A stretch of 64,000 nucleotides of DNA from Batillaria attramentaria (GCA_018292915.2 JACVVK020000291.1:660001-724000); one strand, 5' to 3'; counted from the stretch's first letter, positions 13,258 to 33,128 are shown. Numbers and translations are program-made. Notes: generated by a model from the letters alone, not told the origin.

Positions 13258-13333
13258 ACTGACTGACTGACTGACTGAAACTTTATTTTCCAAGGATGAG
13301 AACATAGACGCACAGGTCTCTCTTACTGACGCG

Positions 13334-13416
<83 letters not shown>

Positions 13417-14375
13417 CATACATAGCACATGCTACACGCAATGCCTACAGTAACTCACATACAGAGCATAGCTACAACGCGTGACACCCAATACAGCACA
13501 GGGGTAACACACACTGAGCAGTAAAACATTAACATAAGTAATGGAAGTATAGAATACGCATCTATAGGACGCACGAGGAAGCTATTAGAAAGGTAATAAA
13601 GGGATGGTTAAAGAGAGAGAGAGAGGGAGAGAATGATCAATTCATTTCATTTGGCTCAGTGCGAGTGTTGCACTTTGATACTCGTGTGTGCTGCAGTAAG
13701 AGCCGCCAAGGAACCGTTAATTTTAATAATAATAATAATAATAATGAGTATTGTATAGGCGCTTTACCCAATTTCACGAATCGGCTCAAAGCGCCGCGAA
13801 CTGAACCCAACACGCACTCTCACGTGAATCACACGCATTCTCCCACACACTGGACATAAACACATTACAATCACGTGGTGCGAAGGGTCAGCTCAGCTAT
13901 TTACATTTCGGAATTTAGAATTACATTTAGTTTTCAAATTTGGTGGGCTGAACATTTCCAAAGCAGCGGGGGAGGAAGCCGGAGTACCCGGAGAGAACCC
14001 CCGACGATCGGCCCGAATGAACGGTTCCACATACGAGAAGGAAATATTCTTTGCCCCGAGTGGGACTTGAACCCCCGACCTCTCGCATTGGTGACAAGTC
14101 TCTTAACCACTACACCACCGACCGCCCCATTTTGCCTGATTTTCGCATGTATACAGGCCCAACACCGAAAAGGAAACACGAGCAATGACTATAACCTGTA
14201 TGCGTACATGTATGTTTTCAGAAAACATGAACGGTGCCCTTCGCTTGTATTTATTTTTGCAGGTGACATGGACGACTGGAAGAACCACTTGACAGTCTCG
14301 CTGAATGAGAGGTTCGATGCCGCCATTAAGGAGAGGGCTAAACGTTGCTTCTTCTCCGCTAAATACGTCACGTGA
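6881..14375 (+). CDS. Cytosolic sulfotransferase (SULT family), complete, five exons, 294 aa
   Basis: Predicted PAPS-dependent sulfotransferase that moves a sulfonate group onto a hydroxyl or amine acceptor in the cytosol. Coding exons are 6881-7061, 7512-7841, 8999-9102, 9840-9996 and 14263-14375; they sum to 885 bp and stay in frame to a TGA. Visible motifs: PKSGTHW at residues 58-64 (5'-phosphosulfate loop), THLP with the expected catalytic His109, RNPKAVAVS with Arg131 and Ser139 (3'-phosphate site), and RKGDMDDWK at 256-264, the C-terminal PAPS motif. That last motif normally reads RKGxxGDWK, so the Gly is replaced by Asp here. Length matches the 280-300 aa usual for the family. The start has a good context (ACCACC before ATG) and no signal peptide or membrane segment follows. 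Intron phases are 1, 1, 0, 1. The acceptor substrate is unknown. The spliced model is inferred from splice sites and frame, not from transcripts. Confidence 0.9.
7127..7190 (+). pseudogene. Tandem partial copy of exon 1 end with a broken splice donor
   Basis: The last ~65 bases of coding exon 1 (6997-7061) and the start of the intron are repeated in tandem 130 bp downstream. The copy still reads from KVKAMPIRDDDVV to the loop, but Pro58 has become Leu. The donor G|GT has become A|TG, so it cannot be spliced as the parent is. The phrase GTAGTCGCGGAT closes both units (7111 and about 7228), which marks the duplication boundaries. It is probably a non-functional intronic relic. Confidence 0.75.
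7512..7841 (+). CDS. Sulfotransferase (+) coding exon 2
   Basis: Acceptor CAACAG precedes GCACACACTGG, which completes Gly61 and gives THW. The exon codes residues 62-170 and the first base of 171, then the donor GTAAAC. It contains the catalytic-His motif THLP (His109) and the 3'-phosphate motif RNPKAVAVS (Arg131, Ser139). The matching exon of the minus-strand paralogue is 324 bp; this one is 330 bp. Confidence 0.92.
7899..8466. repeat. Tandem duplication of ~268-292 bp in sulfotransferase (+) intron 2
   Basis: AACAGCAGCAACGACGACAA occurs at 7901 and again at 8169, and the similarity runs through the whole unit. Each unit also holds many short CCGACATAAA/CCGACGTAAA subrepeats. Confidence 0.8.
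8490..8600. repeat. GC-rich dispersed repeat (GGGGCGTAGGAACC type)
   Basis: A stretch of G and C runs beginning GGGGCGTAGGAACCACGG resembles 18411-18545 (CCAGGCGCACCGGAACCGGAGG), including the shared ATATCTTTGGG/GTATCTTTTGG. Probably copies of one repeat family; type unknown. Confidence 0.4.
8999..9102 (+). CDS. Sulfotransferase (+) coding exon 3
   Basis: This 104-bp exon codes the end of Val171 to Gln205, including PYGGWF and LFNVSYEEITQ. These match the family's PYGSW segment and the strand before the C-terminal helices. Acceptor CCGTACAG and donor GTATCT flank it. It has the same length and phases (1 in, 0 out) as exon 4 of the minus-strand gene. It lies just after a (TG)n tract of about 58 bp, close to the acceptor. 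Confidence 0.9.
9295..9395 (+). mobile_element. Degenerate SINE family 1 fragment
   Basis: GTGGAGCGTTGGAATTTCACTG...GAAATATTTGTGCTGGC...CTCGCTGCCCCGTC matches the head-body part of family 1. The tail is absent. Confidence 0.55.
9452..9595 (+). mobile_element. tRNA-derived SINE, family 1
   Basis: GAGCCGGGATAGCCGAATGG, then GAGTTCGAGTCCCGGC (B box), GATATCACCCTCACGTGG and GACGTTAAATTTCCAACACC. A short gap removes part of the anticodon-arm region. Confidence 0.8.
9840..9996 (+). CDS. Sulfotransferase (+) coding exon 4
   Basis: Codes residues 206-257 (NPLETVKGLAKFLGV through KFFRK) and the first base of Gly258. Acceptor GGACACAG precedes AATCCG; donor is GTCAAT. NPLETVKGLAKFLG matches the family's helix with a conserved FLG. 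RKG begins the C-terminal PAPS motif. It is 63 bp shorter than the equivalent exon of the paralogue. Confidence 0.88.
10018..10625. mobile_element. Long foldback element with a second MITE inserted at its centre
   Basis: The left arm (AAGATCTAAGCTCCCAACA ... CTCTGTCACAGTTGCAGAG) is mirrored by the right arm (10500-10625). A related copy without the insertion is at 62770-63010. It lies in intron 4 of the + sulfotransferase. Confidence 0.75.
10264..10468. mobile_element. 205-bp inverted-repeat MITE nested in a foldback element
   Basis: Ends TAGTGAGACTTAGTAGG and CCTACTAAATCTCACTA are inverted with one mismatch; arms continue inward through GCTGAGCAGCGTAACCCA. Same family as the element at 798-1176. 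Confidence 0.75.
10747..11148 (-). mobile_element. tRNA-derived SINE, family 2
   Basis: On the minus strand: head GGTCGGTGGTCTAGTGGTTA with B box GGGGTTCGAGTCCCACTCGG, a ~300-bp body, then GCGCYTATACAAT and an (ATT)n tail. Four other copies occur here (13722, 22402, 27575 and a fragment at 45815). Confidence 0.88.
11285..11460 (-). mobile_element. tRNA-derived SINE, family 1
   Basis: Full copy reading from GGGAGCCGGGGTGGCCGAAT through the B box to GTTAAATCCCCAAACACCC on the minus strand. Confidence 0.9.
12036..13045. mobile_element. 1.0-kb TA-flanked foldback transposon (Tc1/mariner-pogo type, non-autonomous)
   Basis: Termini CAGTGAAGTCCGG and CCGGACTTCACTG are perfect inverted repeats, each flanked outside by TA (12034-12035, 13046-13047), the Tc1/mariner/pogo target. 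Each arm is built of short tandem subrepeats (GTCCGGTTATAGTGATATTT and its complement). The centre holds a (TG)n tract. No transposase is recognisable. Confidence 0.8.
13722..14127 (-). mobile_element. tRNA-derived SINE, family 2
   Basis: Near-full copy, close to the one at 10747. Its head ends 135 bp before exon 5 of the + sulfotransferase. Confidence 0.88.
14263..14375 (+). CDS. Sulfotransferase (+) coding exon 5 (3' end, stop TGA)
   Basis: Acceptor TTTTTGCAG precedes GTGACATGG. The exon codes residues 259-294 and the stop. DMDDWKNHLTV completes the RKG...DWKNH motif; the usual Gly before Asp-Trp-Lys is Asp261. It is separated from exon 4 by a 4.3-kb intron holding nested transposons and SINEs. 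Confidence 0.9.
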
Positions 14376-14560
14376 CGTCACAGTTCCTATCGCGAGATAC
14401 CAAGTGTGCAGCGATTCTTAATATCAAAACGTTGCAATCTCTTGAATGTATACTTTAGAAGACCCTCCCCCCTCCCTCACCCCCGTCGAATGTTAGCTAC
14501 TACATAGATTTTTGTAGCAGTCTTTATTTACTTTTTGTACTTCATATACAATTATGTGGT

Positions 14561-14614
14561 GGACTTATGTGGTGGAAAAGGACGTTAAACCCCCAAACAC
14601 CCACACCCACCCAT
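14561..14614 (+). mobile_element. 3' fragment of SINE family 1
   Basis: Only the TATGTGGTGGAAAAGGACGT...AAACACCCACACCCACCC tail remains. Confidence 0.75.
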
Positions 14615-14766
14615 GTGGTGGACTCCCACAAAATAGGGTCAAAGGGCGATTTGGGGGTAAATGGAGTTATTGGTATCACTGAAAGGTGCAGAAAATAAGC
14701 TTTCTCCTGGTGTAACCGAATGGTAAACTTTTTCCCCATTGGCCAAAGTGTTTGTGCTGTAACTGA

Positions 14767-14932
14767 GGGTGGGTGTTTGGGGGATTAACGTCCTTTTCCA
14801 CCACATAGGGTGATATCAAAGACGGGGCAACGATGAAAAAGCCAGCACAAATATTTGGCCCCAGCCGGGATCGAACTCACGACCCGAGCATTAGAAGTCC
14901 AACGCTCTACCATTCGACCACCCCGACTCCCC
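14767..14932 (-). mobile_element. tRNA-derived SINE, family 1, with 12-bp target duplication
   Basis: Full copy on the minus strand, flanked by TGCTGTAACTGA at 14755-14766 and 14933-14944. Confidence 0.9.
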
Positions 14933-14944
14933 TGCTGTAACTGA

Positions 14945-15080
14945 TCAACATGTGTTTAGAATTAAATGTAGAAAAGGAAACGTTTGATAATGTGTGACTT
15001 TCAAGTGATGTCCTGTTCACAAGACTGATAAATTTCAACATACACTACCCGAACATTGTCTTTCGCTGTTTCGCATTATA

Positions 15081-15139
<59 letters not shown>

Positions 15140-16735
15140 ATTAAACAGTACAAGTAATACATAAAAAAAATACAGTTGATGTGCCCATTTATGCATTTTT
15201 ATTTGCAGTACAACAGACCTAGTTGTATATGAATATACAATGTGTACTATCTGCCAAACATAAAACAGTCTCAAGTCTAAATGAAATCGGACAACCTTCG
15301 CCGGTCAGGAATCTGATGTCTGACCATGCGCTGTGTCTGGTCTGACCAACTCAAAGGACAACCAAAAGCCTAATTTACACAGCGCGGGCCGCAAAGAAAG
15401 CAACGAGGCGGTGCACTCAAAATGGGCCTCGTGAGCCGGGGTTTGTGTTTCTTACAACACAGAAAAACGCTTATAGCGTGCGTCATATGGCACGTAGAAC
15501 CTTCAGATAAACTGCATATGAAAGGATGAGAAAAATGCTTTTAGAGGGTATAAGTTTAGGATTTCAGAGAGATACTGGGGTAACCACTCGGCTACAATAA
15601 ATTGATCACAGCAACGTTGGGAGTGGGGTGATAGGCCAATGAGAACCCTGGCCGACGCGATCGTCAGATCAGATCTGACAAAATGGTTCTAGTACCAAAG
15701 AGCGAGGGGACACCCCAGCGATGATCTAAAGGCAAAAGTACGGATGACAGAACAGACTGAGGCACTGAAAAACAAACCCAGACCAGGCATCTGAAAGCCA
15801 AGCAGAGATCCTCTGACGTTGCCCAAAGCTAAGCAAATCAGCCCACACTCACCCCAAAGACACTCGCCCAGCCAAGCAGCCAAAGACACTTGCCAGGAAC
15901 AACTTGTTCAAAAAGCCATAGGACGTAAAGCAAGCTAATGATGATGGGAGTGGGGGGTGGTTGGTGGGGTGGGGAATGGCAGTGCTCCTCGCTAAAAACC
16001 AGCCAGGGGGTGGGGGGTTGTTTATACATGCACATACATGTATGTATCATTTACATGTACTATGGTACACAAGCGGTCACACCAATGTCAAACAGGCAGT
16101 ATTTATGGAGACTGTTCAAAGTGTTGTTTATCAGTCAATGTTTACCTCTGCATTTCTTCTTGTTTGTCTGATGTGTGGCAGTTTTTAAATGACTCTACTG
16201 AGAAAACATACAAGCATCCTGACAGATCAGATGTTAGATCAGTTTTAGGAGAAAACATTCACATGTAAACAAAGCCAACACTAACAGAAAATAACAAAGA
16301 GCACCAGAGCACAACAGACTCTTCCACACATGACACCATACCTTCCTTGAGACATCAGCAGGCAATGGGTCATGAAGAAAAAACGAGCAAGAAACCGCAC
16401 TTTTATGTAAAAATTAATAATTAATTCAGTCGGGGAGGTCACAACACCAACAGGGAAATCACAAGACATGAATACGCGTGCTCTGTCAGACGAATTGCGT
16501 GGGGCTGACGTCAAATGTTTAGTTCACGGAATTAACGTCATCTCTCTCTCTCTCTCTCTCCCCCCCCCCCCCCCCCCTAAAATTATAGATCCGTTATAGC
16601 GTAGCGGGTCTAGTGTCTTTGGTAGGTCCTACAGACTGAAAGAGAGAAACAAAAGCAACAACTGCCATGACAACAACACGGCAACCATACCAACAAAACA
16701 GACGAAATAGCATGACATTAATTATTAGAAACAAA
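14945..16735. other. Intergenic stretch between the two sulfotransferase 3' ends
   Basis: Apart from a (TG)n tract at 15084-15136, a (TC)n/C-run at 16541-16577 and GT-rich low complexity near 15940-16020, I see no gene or recognised element here. 3' UTRs of either gene could extend into it. Confidence 0.5.
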
Positions 16736-17176
16736 TAGAAAAGGAAACGGTAATGACTGCGAAGTGGTGACAAGTTAAGCAAATAAAAGCGACATAAAAG
16801 GGACAGAAACCACTTAACTTTCACAAAGGACGGCACAGGTCAACGTTTCGGCTTTCGCCTTCTTCAGGACACAAACAAATGGGACATAACTTCAACAAAC
16901 AAACAAAAGGTAACTCTGCGGACGTACTGACATACACGACGCGGAAAAAAACCACAACAACAACAAAAACAAAAAACGGTGGGCGAGAAAAGGACCAGAA
17001 AACAATAGTAAAAATATCACAGCACCCATCCTTTGGTGACAGAAGACCATGGACTGTGTGTGGGAAAAAAAGTGGGGCAGAAAAAAAAAACCAACCAGAA
17101 AAGAATAGTAAAAAATAGCAGACATCACAACACCCATCCTTTGGTGACACAAGACCATTGTGAAAGTTAAGTGGTT
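16735..17176 (-). mobile_element. Dispersed repeat with hammerhead-like motif, minus-oriented copy
   Basis: On the minus strand it shares with 24988-25770 the phrases CACCAAAGGATGGGTGTTGT, GTCAGTACGTCCGCAGAG and CGAAAGCCGAAACGTTGAC, then GTGAAAGTTAAGTGGTTTCT. It resembles terminal regions of Penelope-like retroelements, known to carry hammerhead ribozymes; that assignment is tentative. Confidence 0.6.
16839..16870 (-). ncRNA. Hammerhead-ribozyme-like motif, second copy
   Basis: Reads GTC-CTGAAGA-AGGCGAAAGCC-GAAAC-GTT-GAC on the minus strand. It differs from the 25634 copy only at the unconstrained N7 core position. Confidence 0.35.
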
Positions 17177-17187
17177 TTTATTTTATT
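17177..17187 (-). promoter_or_regulatory. Overlapping poly(A) signals of the minus-strand sulfotransferase
   Basis: Two overlapping AATAAA hexamers on the minus strand lie about 140 bp after the stop codon. Cleavage is expected near 17150-17165, at the edge of the dispersed repeat at 16735-17176, so the repeat may supply the transcript end. Confidence 0.5.
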
Positions 17188-17323
17188 AGTAACAACTTTG
17201 CTTGGGGCCATTCTTCTTTTTTTTTTCCTTTTAAAAAAAATATGTCTCGACCGGCTGGTGCAGAAACATTTTTGCAGCATGCTAAAGATGTGTCACTGGT
17301 TTGGTTCTCAGCACTGGTCTTTG

Positions 17324-27281
<9,958 letters not shown>

Positions 27282-27574
27282 GGTTGCAACTGGTGGTGAA
27301 TCCAGTCAGCGATCTTGAAGCAGGGATTTTTTTTTCTTTCTTGAGAACTTCAGTCCGACCTTGACAAGTCCTCGTCTTTGCAGTTCAGTGAAACCTTGGC
27401 AGGAGCAGTGAGCGCAGTAATGCAGTTTAAACAACCGTCTCACCGCGTGAAGCACACATCGCATAATCGACATGCGGCAGTTTTGGGACCTGCCCTAGCC
27501 GCATGTCAGTAGTAGCTGTTCAGAGCTGGTGCAGTTGTTGCACAGATGTTACCCTGTTCCAGATAATAACTATC

Positions 27575-27935
27575 AGCCATTATAAATGTGCACTATGTGG
27601 GCGCTTTAACCAGTTTCTTGCACTGGCTCAAAGCGCCGCGATCTCAACCCAACACGCACGCTCACGCAAAACACGCATTCTCTCACACACATGAACACAT
27701 GAACGTCACGTGGGGCGATTTAAGTTTCGGAATTTAGAAATGCATTCATTTTCAAATTTCGTGGCTGAGCCGTTTTCCAAAACAGAGAGGGAGGAAGCCG
27801 GAGTACTCGAAGAGAACCCCCGACGATCGGCCCGAATGAACAGTGCCACGTACGAGAAGGAGACGAGTTGGACTCGAACCTGATCTCTCGCATTGGTGGC
27901 GAAGTCTCTTAACCACTAGACCACCGACCACCCCA
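27575..27935 (-). mobile_element. tRNA-derived SINE, family 2
   Basis: Diverged full-length copy on the minus strand with head GGTCGGTGGTCTAGTGGTTA; the (ATT)n tail is lost. It starts about 300 bp upstream of the sulfotransferase start codon. Confidence 0.85.
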
Positions 27936-28019
27936 AATCACAATGCATCTACAATTCTGAAGGAAAATGAATGAACTAAAGACTGTCATGACTTGCAAAC
28001 CAACACTGGCGATGTATTA

Positions 28020-28446
28020 TGGTATGGTAGATGGTATGGTATGGTAGACTTCTCCTCGGCGCACATATCCATCTCTGCTGAAATGCTCACGACGCCGCAG
28101 GGCTGGAGGACGAAGCAGTGAAAGCCTGCTGCCGTTAAGCGCTACTTTGTGTGCAAACCTCCACCCTGCTATTCACTCTGGTGCGTGCGACAGTATTTCT
28201 GTTTACCACGCCACCGGCCACAGCCTACTCTTCTTCGAAAGATGAACGTGGGAATTTTAGCGTGCACACTTGATGTTTGTGCGTGCGTGTGTACACGACG
28301 GCGAGACAGGCACCGCAAACGAGTCTGCACATGGATTTGACTCGATATGGGAAGGAAAAATCCCACCATATTCCTGCCCACCGGGGACTCGAACCCGGCA
28401 GCTCAGGATCCGAAGTCGGATGCCTTAACCACTAGACCAAATCCCC
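28020..28446 (-). mobile_element. tRNA-derived SINE, family 3
   Basis: On the minus strand: GGGGATTTGGTCTAGTGGTT head, B box GGGTTCGAGTCCCCGGTG, a body with GCGCTTAACGGCAGCAGGC, and a (TACCA)n-like tail. The family is unrelated to families 1 and 2 outside the tRNA head. Confidence 0.85.
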
Positions 28447-28761
28447 TATTATGCACGAGAAGGTTCTAGAACATTCTGAGATTTAGCTCGACGTGGGGAT
28501 TATCATCTGCCTGGCGTGCATTAGTCCTTGAAACAGATGTAGTCTTCGCTTATGCACAGCGGTCGTACTGATCTTTTAGCCTAAACTTCGTAATACTGGT
28601 CTCGAGTCGGACGTGTATGCCCTAGCCCGTTAGACCTGAGAATACAGCGACACCACGAACACCTGCAGATATAAGGGAACCTGAGAAGCAAGAACGCACT
28701 GCGTTTCGTTTCGTTTCGTTCCATGTCATACAAGCTCTGTGGCTGTAAATAACGTGTGCCG

Positions 28762-28763
<2 letters not shown>

Positions 28764-28820
<57 letters not shown>

Positions 28821-28828
28821 TGCGTACT

Positions 28829-28900
<72 letters not shown>
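28764..28900. repeat. Two (GT)n tracts
   Basis: About 52 and 70 bp, separated by GCGCGTGCGTACTG. Confidence 0.95.
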
Positions 28901-28903
<3 letters not shown>

Positions 28904-28909
28904 AGTCAA

Positions 28910-29560
28910 ACTGTTGAGTAAACCAAGAAACAGAGAACATTCAGGGTTTTTCCATCAGGTTTAGAATGGAATGCACTTTAGTTTTGCTTCTAAAAGTATT
29001 TTCCTAACTATTGCCGCCTTTGAGACATTTTGAATTAAACGATGGTGGATTGCTTTATTCGTGAGTATACTACATTCCGAGTCTTTACTGTACTTACTGC
29101 CTTCCGCCCGCGTAACACTAACGAAGCGAAGTAAAACAAGGAAGAAATCGAATTCGTAGGTAATTCTAAAGTTCAGTCTCTGACATGAACTGTTACTGAA
29201 TACTGATTATACCGGGGACTGACGTAATAGTACGCTATTCGCAAGTTTCGTAACCCTTTGACGCACGAGCATACTTGATAAATCCAACGTGAAGGTCACC
29301 TCATGTCACGAGTCCGAGTGGTCACGGGTTTCGTGAGCCGATGACCCTGTTCATACTTGATAAGTGAAGGTCATGTCTTACACTGCCAATGCCAGCTTGC
29401 CAACTAGTGGGGGTGAGACTGCCAGCTTTATTGGTAAAAGCGTCTAAGAGCCATGGATCTTGACAGCACTTAGGCCCTTTTACAACTTAATTATTTTCGT
29501 GATACAATTGTCCGGTGCAAGGGAAATAACTGTACCAATTATTTACCAGTTTGCTTTCAA
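28910..29560. other. Unassigned intergenic stretch
   Basis: No coding signal, repeat unit or RNA fold recognised on either strand. Confidence 0.4.
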
Positions 29561-29626
29561 GAATGGTTACGTCCCGTGAACTGGCAACACATTCACACTC
29601 TCTCTCTGTCTGTGAGAGGGTGGAAT

Positions 29627-29657
29627 CAAAGACCGTAGATAATTTTCTACGGTCTTC
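29627..29657. mobile_element. 31-bp palindromic insertion with 8-bp flanking duplication
   Basis: CAAAGACCGTAGATAATTTT then CTACGGTCTTC, flanked by GGTGGAAT on both sides (29619-29626, 29658-29665). The core matches the palindrome at 27106-27132. Confidence 0.6.
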
Positions 29658-29930
29658 GGTGGAATGTTTACTTTCGCTACCTTTGCTGAATAGTTGAAAC
29701 TCGAGTTAACACTACTGACCGGTTTCCAATAGCAAAGAGTTCGCCGGTACTTATTCCGAAAGGAGTGAAGACCGGCTTTGGTCCTCAAGCATTGTTGTCG
29801 CACACGCGCAACCATCAAAATCACATTTCAAGTTTCTGTTTCATTTCTCCCCCCCGGCAGGTTTTTTTTTTTAAATTTCTATTTTTGGGATTTTCAAGTA
29901 ATACAAGTACAATGACAATATCCAATAAAG

Positions 29931-29952
29931 ACACACACACACACACACACCG

Positions 29953-30034
<82 letters not shown>

Positions 30035-30072
30035 GCGCGCGCGCGCACGCACGCACGCACGCACGCACGCAG
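29931..30072. repeat. (AC)n grading to (GC)n and (GCAC)n
   Basis: About 100 bp of AC, then CGCGCGCG and GCACGCAC runs. Confidence 0.95.
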
Positions 30073-30079
30073 GTGCCTG

Positions 30080-31560
30080 CATCTCTCGGTGCCTATGTAC
30101 ACATATACTCATTCAATAAGCCGCTGATGATCATAGTCATGGTAGGAGTTTTTTCATATGGGAGCCCGTCTAATACAAATTTCTGCATTTCGCAAATGGT
30201 AGCAAATCTGTATGTCTCAATTAACACCGTACTGCTGTTTAAAAAGCTGAATAAATACATCAATGTCTGGTCTTACACCCTTGAGTCTACTTACATGAAT
30301 ATGATACTTGGCACGTAGTAATAGCAAATCTATTACAATATCTGATTTAGAATTTCTTGCTACTCCAAACAAAACAAAGATAATGTTGCACAGTTGTCAC
30401 AGTTTCTCTTAAGCCACCCTCCCCCCCCCCCTCCCGGCAGATTTAGACCATTTAGCTCTTCGGAACTTTTCCTCGAATGCCTTAAAATGTCCGGCACTGC
30501 CGCCTCGCACTATAGTATGTGGACGGATCCTCACTGCTTATCGTGCTCAGTTCACGTGGCAACTGAAACGGTTACCTTCCGTGATCAGTATATACTATCG
30601 ATAGAAGCAGACTGATGTTGCTTTTGTTTCAATGGGTGAACTTTACATCTTTATAAAGACAGAGGCTCCCTGCCAATCTTCTCTGTTTACACTCCAAATT
30701 CTGGGGCAAGGGAAGCAACTGGGGGTTTTGCTCCCGCTGAAGGGATGCAACCGGGGAAGGTCTGTGGGGTCAGCGTGACCTACCTGAAACCGGTTTAGGA
30801 GAACGTTTTTCGTGTGATTTGGTGATGCGTGGTGTATATATGTATATAATTTTATTTTTATTTTTTTTTTCAGGTACTGGTGTACTGGTGTGGATGAGGT
30901 CCAGATGGAAGAATCTGAAGTCAAAGTCAGTTGTGTTTGGAGATGATGCCAGTCAAAGGATAATTACTGCTGACTGATAGAATTGTATCACTTGTGAACT
31001 TGTGGTTTTGTTGATGTGAATTGAAAAAGGAATTAAATGTGTTTATATAGCTGCAGCATTAGGAGTGATGACTTGTTCATGTGTATGGTGTGAATATTTG
31101 AGTTTTGATTAGACCGTAGTTAATAAGACAGGGAACTCCTTCATAGCGCCTACGAGATCGGAGAGCGAGTGACGTCCCTTGCGCTGGTCCTGCTGACCCT
31201 CTGTTGGGTCTGTTTTGTGCGCGTCCAACTGTTTGACTTTGTGCATGAAAAACAAGGGTCCGAGACAAAAATCGACGTTTGTGGCATCTTAGATGTCTGA
31301 ATGGCTTGCTGATATTGGTTTTTAGATATGAGTAAGCTATTTGTGTGTACGGTCTTTGGCCTCAGCCTATAGTCAAGCTAGTCTCTCATCAGGCATCTGA
31401 CCCAAGCTACGCGGCGTACGCCAATCTCGGTGTGTACTGTGTAGCAATACTATCATACAGCTTGACGCCTACATGGGAAAGAACCGCACTAATCTTCTAC
31501 AACTGTACGCTTCAGAGTGTTTACCTCCCTTGAACAAGCTTCTACCCGGGCAATAATCAT
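30080..31560. other. Unassigned intergenic stretch
   Basis: Short open frames only, no recognised domain. A small C-run at 30420-30432 and an AT-rich patch near 30840-30870. Confidence 0.4.
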
Positions 31561-31584
31561 GAAAATTCGAAAATGGTCAGCTAT

Positions 31585-31845
31585 ACTGTATTCTGGTACG
31601 GCATGGTATGGTGTGGTGTGGTGTGGTATAGTGTGGTGTAGTGGATGTGGTACGGCATGGTATGGTGCGGTGCGTGGTATGGTATGGTACGTCATGGTGT
31701 GGTGTGGTGTGGTGTGGTGTGGTGTGGTGTGGTGTGGGGTGTGGCCGTGCGACATGGCATGGTGTGGTGCCGTGCCGTGCAAAGCCGAGCGGTGCGGCGC
31801 GGTGCGTGGTATGGTATGGTATGGCTATTCCACAGCGCATATTCT
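31585..31845. repeat. (TGGTR)n minisatellite
   Basis: Pentamer repeats of TGGTG, TGGTA and CGGTG forming the tail of the SINE family 3 copy. Confidence 0.85.
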
Positions 31846-32074
31846 CTCTTCTGACACGCCCAAGGCGCCGCAGGGCTGGAGGACGAAGCTGTGAAAGCCC
31901 GCTGCTCCTAAGCGCAACTTTATGTGCAAACCCCGTGCTATACACTCAGCTGTGTGAAGCAATACGTCTGTTTTCCACGTCACCGGCCACAGCCCTCTTT
32001 TCTTCAAAAGATGGGCGTAAGATTTTTAGCGTGCACACTTGATATTTGTGCGTGCGTGTGTACACAAGGGCGGG

Positions 32075-32239
32075 TGGGTGTTTGGGAGTTTAACGTCCTT
32101 TTCCTCCACATAAGGGTGATATCAACGACGGGGCAGCGAGAAAAAGGTCAGCACAAATATTTGGCCCCAGCCGGGATTCGAACTCACGGCCCGAGCATTG
32201 AAAGTCCAACGCTCTTACCATTCGGCAACCCCGGCTCCC
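32075..32239 (-). mobile_element. tRNA-derived SINE, family 1, with 14-bp target duplication
   Basis: Full copy flanked by TACACAAGGGCGGG at 32061-32074 and 32240-32253. Confidence 0.92.
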
Positions 32240-32388
32240 TACACAAGGGCGGGACATGCTGGCTCTGTAAACGAGTCTGTCATCTTCTTGGCTCTTTCTC
32301 TCTCTGCCCCCCCCCCCCTCCCCTCTCCTCTATGTACAACACCCATGCACTGCTGGTACATGTATATGGATTCGTATTATATAGAGAG

Positions 32389-32551
32389 AGCTTACATGAT
32401 TAGTTCTCGTGGTTTACGGCGAAAGACTAACCCCGAGATGGTTCGATTGTTTGAGTAGCTACCGAGCCTCCGGCGAGGCAGCTACTCAAACAATCGAACC
32501 ATCGAGGGGTTAGTCTTTCGCCGTAAACCACGAGAACTAATCATGTAAGCT
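32389..32551. mobile_element. 163-bp near-perfect hairpin element
   Basis: AGCTTACATGATTAGTTCTC... on the left is mirrored through ...GAGAACTAATCATGTAAGCT on the right. Arms are about 78 bp with few mismatches around a short centre near 32470. Confidence 0.85.
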
Positions 32552-33128
32552 GTTTATACCACGAGCATTCAGACTCTTACCTCTACTGCTCTAGTCGCAT
32601 ACATTTCCTGCCACATTTTATTTTTCTGGCATGGTGACTAGTGACTTTTGTACCTCCTCAAAATTCTACGCACTGACTTGCGAGGAAATGATGCATAGGG
32701 CAGTTGAAATTGCTTGATATTAAGAAGAATATCATTCAAAGCATGTGCTCTTGTACTGACATTCAAAAGTGCACTCGCAAATACTTCCCAGAGAATTTTC
32801 TGTGCGATCTTTTTTTTACGTGACCCAAGGGAAATAAAATTTCACCCCCAAAAGTGAGCAAAATAACTGTGCACCGGCTGTGACGTATGAGTTCCAAATG
32901 TTTGAAATGACGCACTTTGTGATTGATGACGTAACTGGGGTGTGTTTTTGTGAACTCATATACCACTGAGTGGGATATGGAAAGCGTATATCACACTTTC
33001 GCTCTCTGTTTCATTACTATTTTCGGACGTAAAGCGCTCATAGTTAACTCACTGAAAGTTTGCACTGGCGAGTGGTGTAAAAATATATACATATGTGTAT
33101 GACTAGGGAAACAGCTTAGCTTCTGTAA

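Larger units (their letters stand above)
31565..32290 (-). mobile_element. SINE family 3 copy with expanded tail, split by a family 1 SINE
   Basis: The body (31855-32060) matches 28085-28300, including GCAGGGCTGGAGGACGAAG and CACCGGCCACAGCC. Its tail is an expanded (TGGTG/TGGTA)n block at 31585-31845. The tRNA head is missing. Confidence 0.8.
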
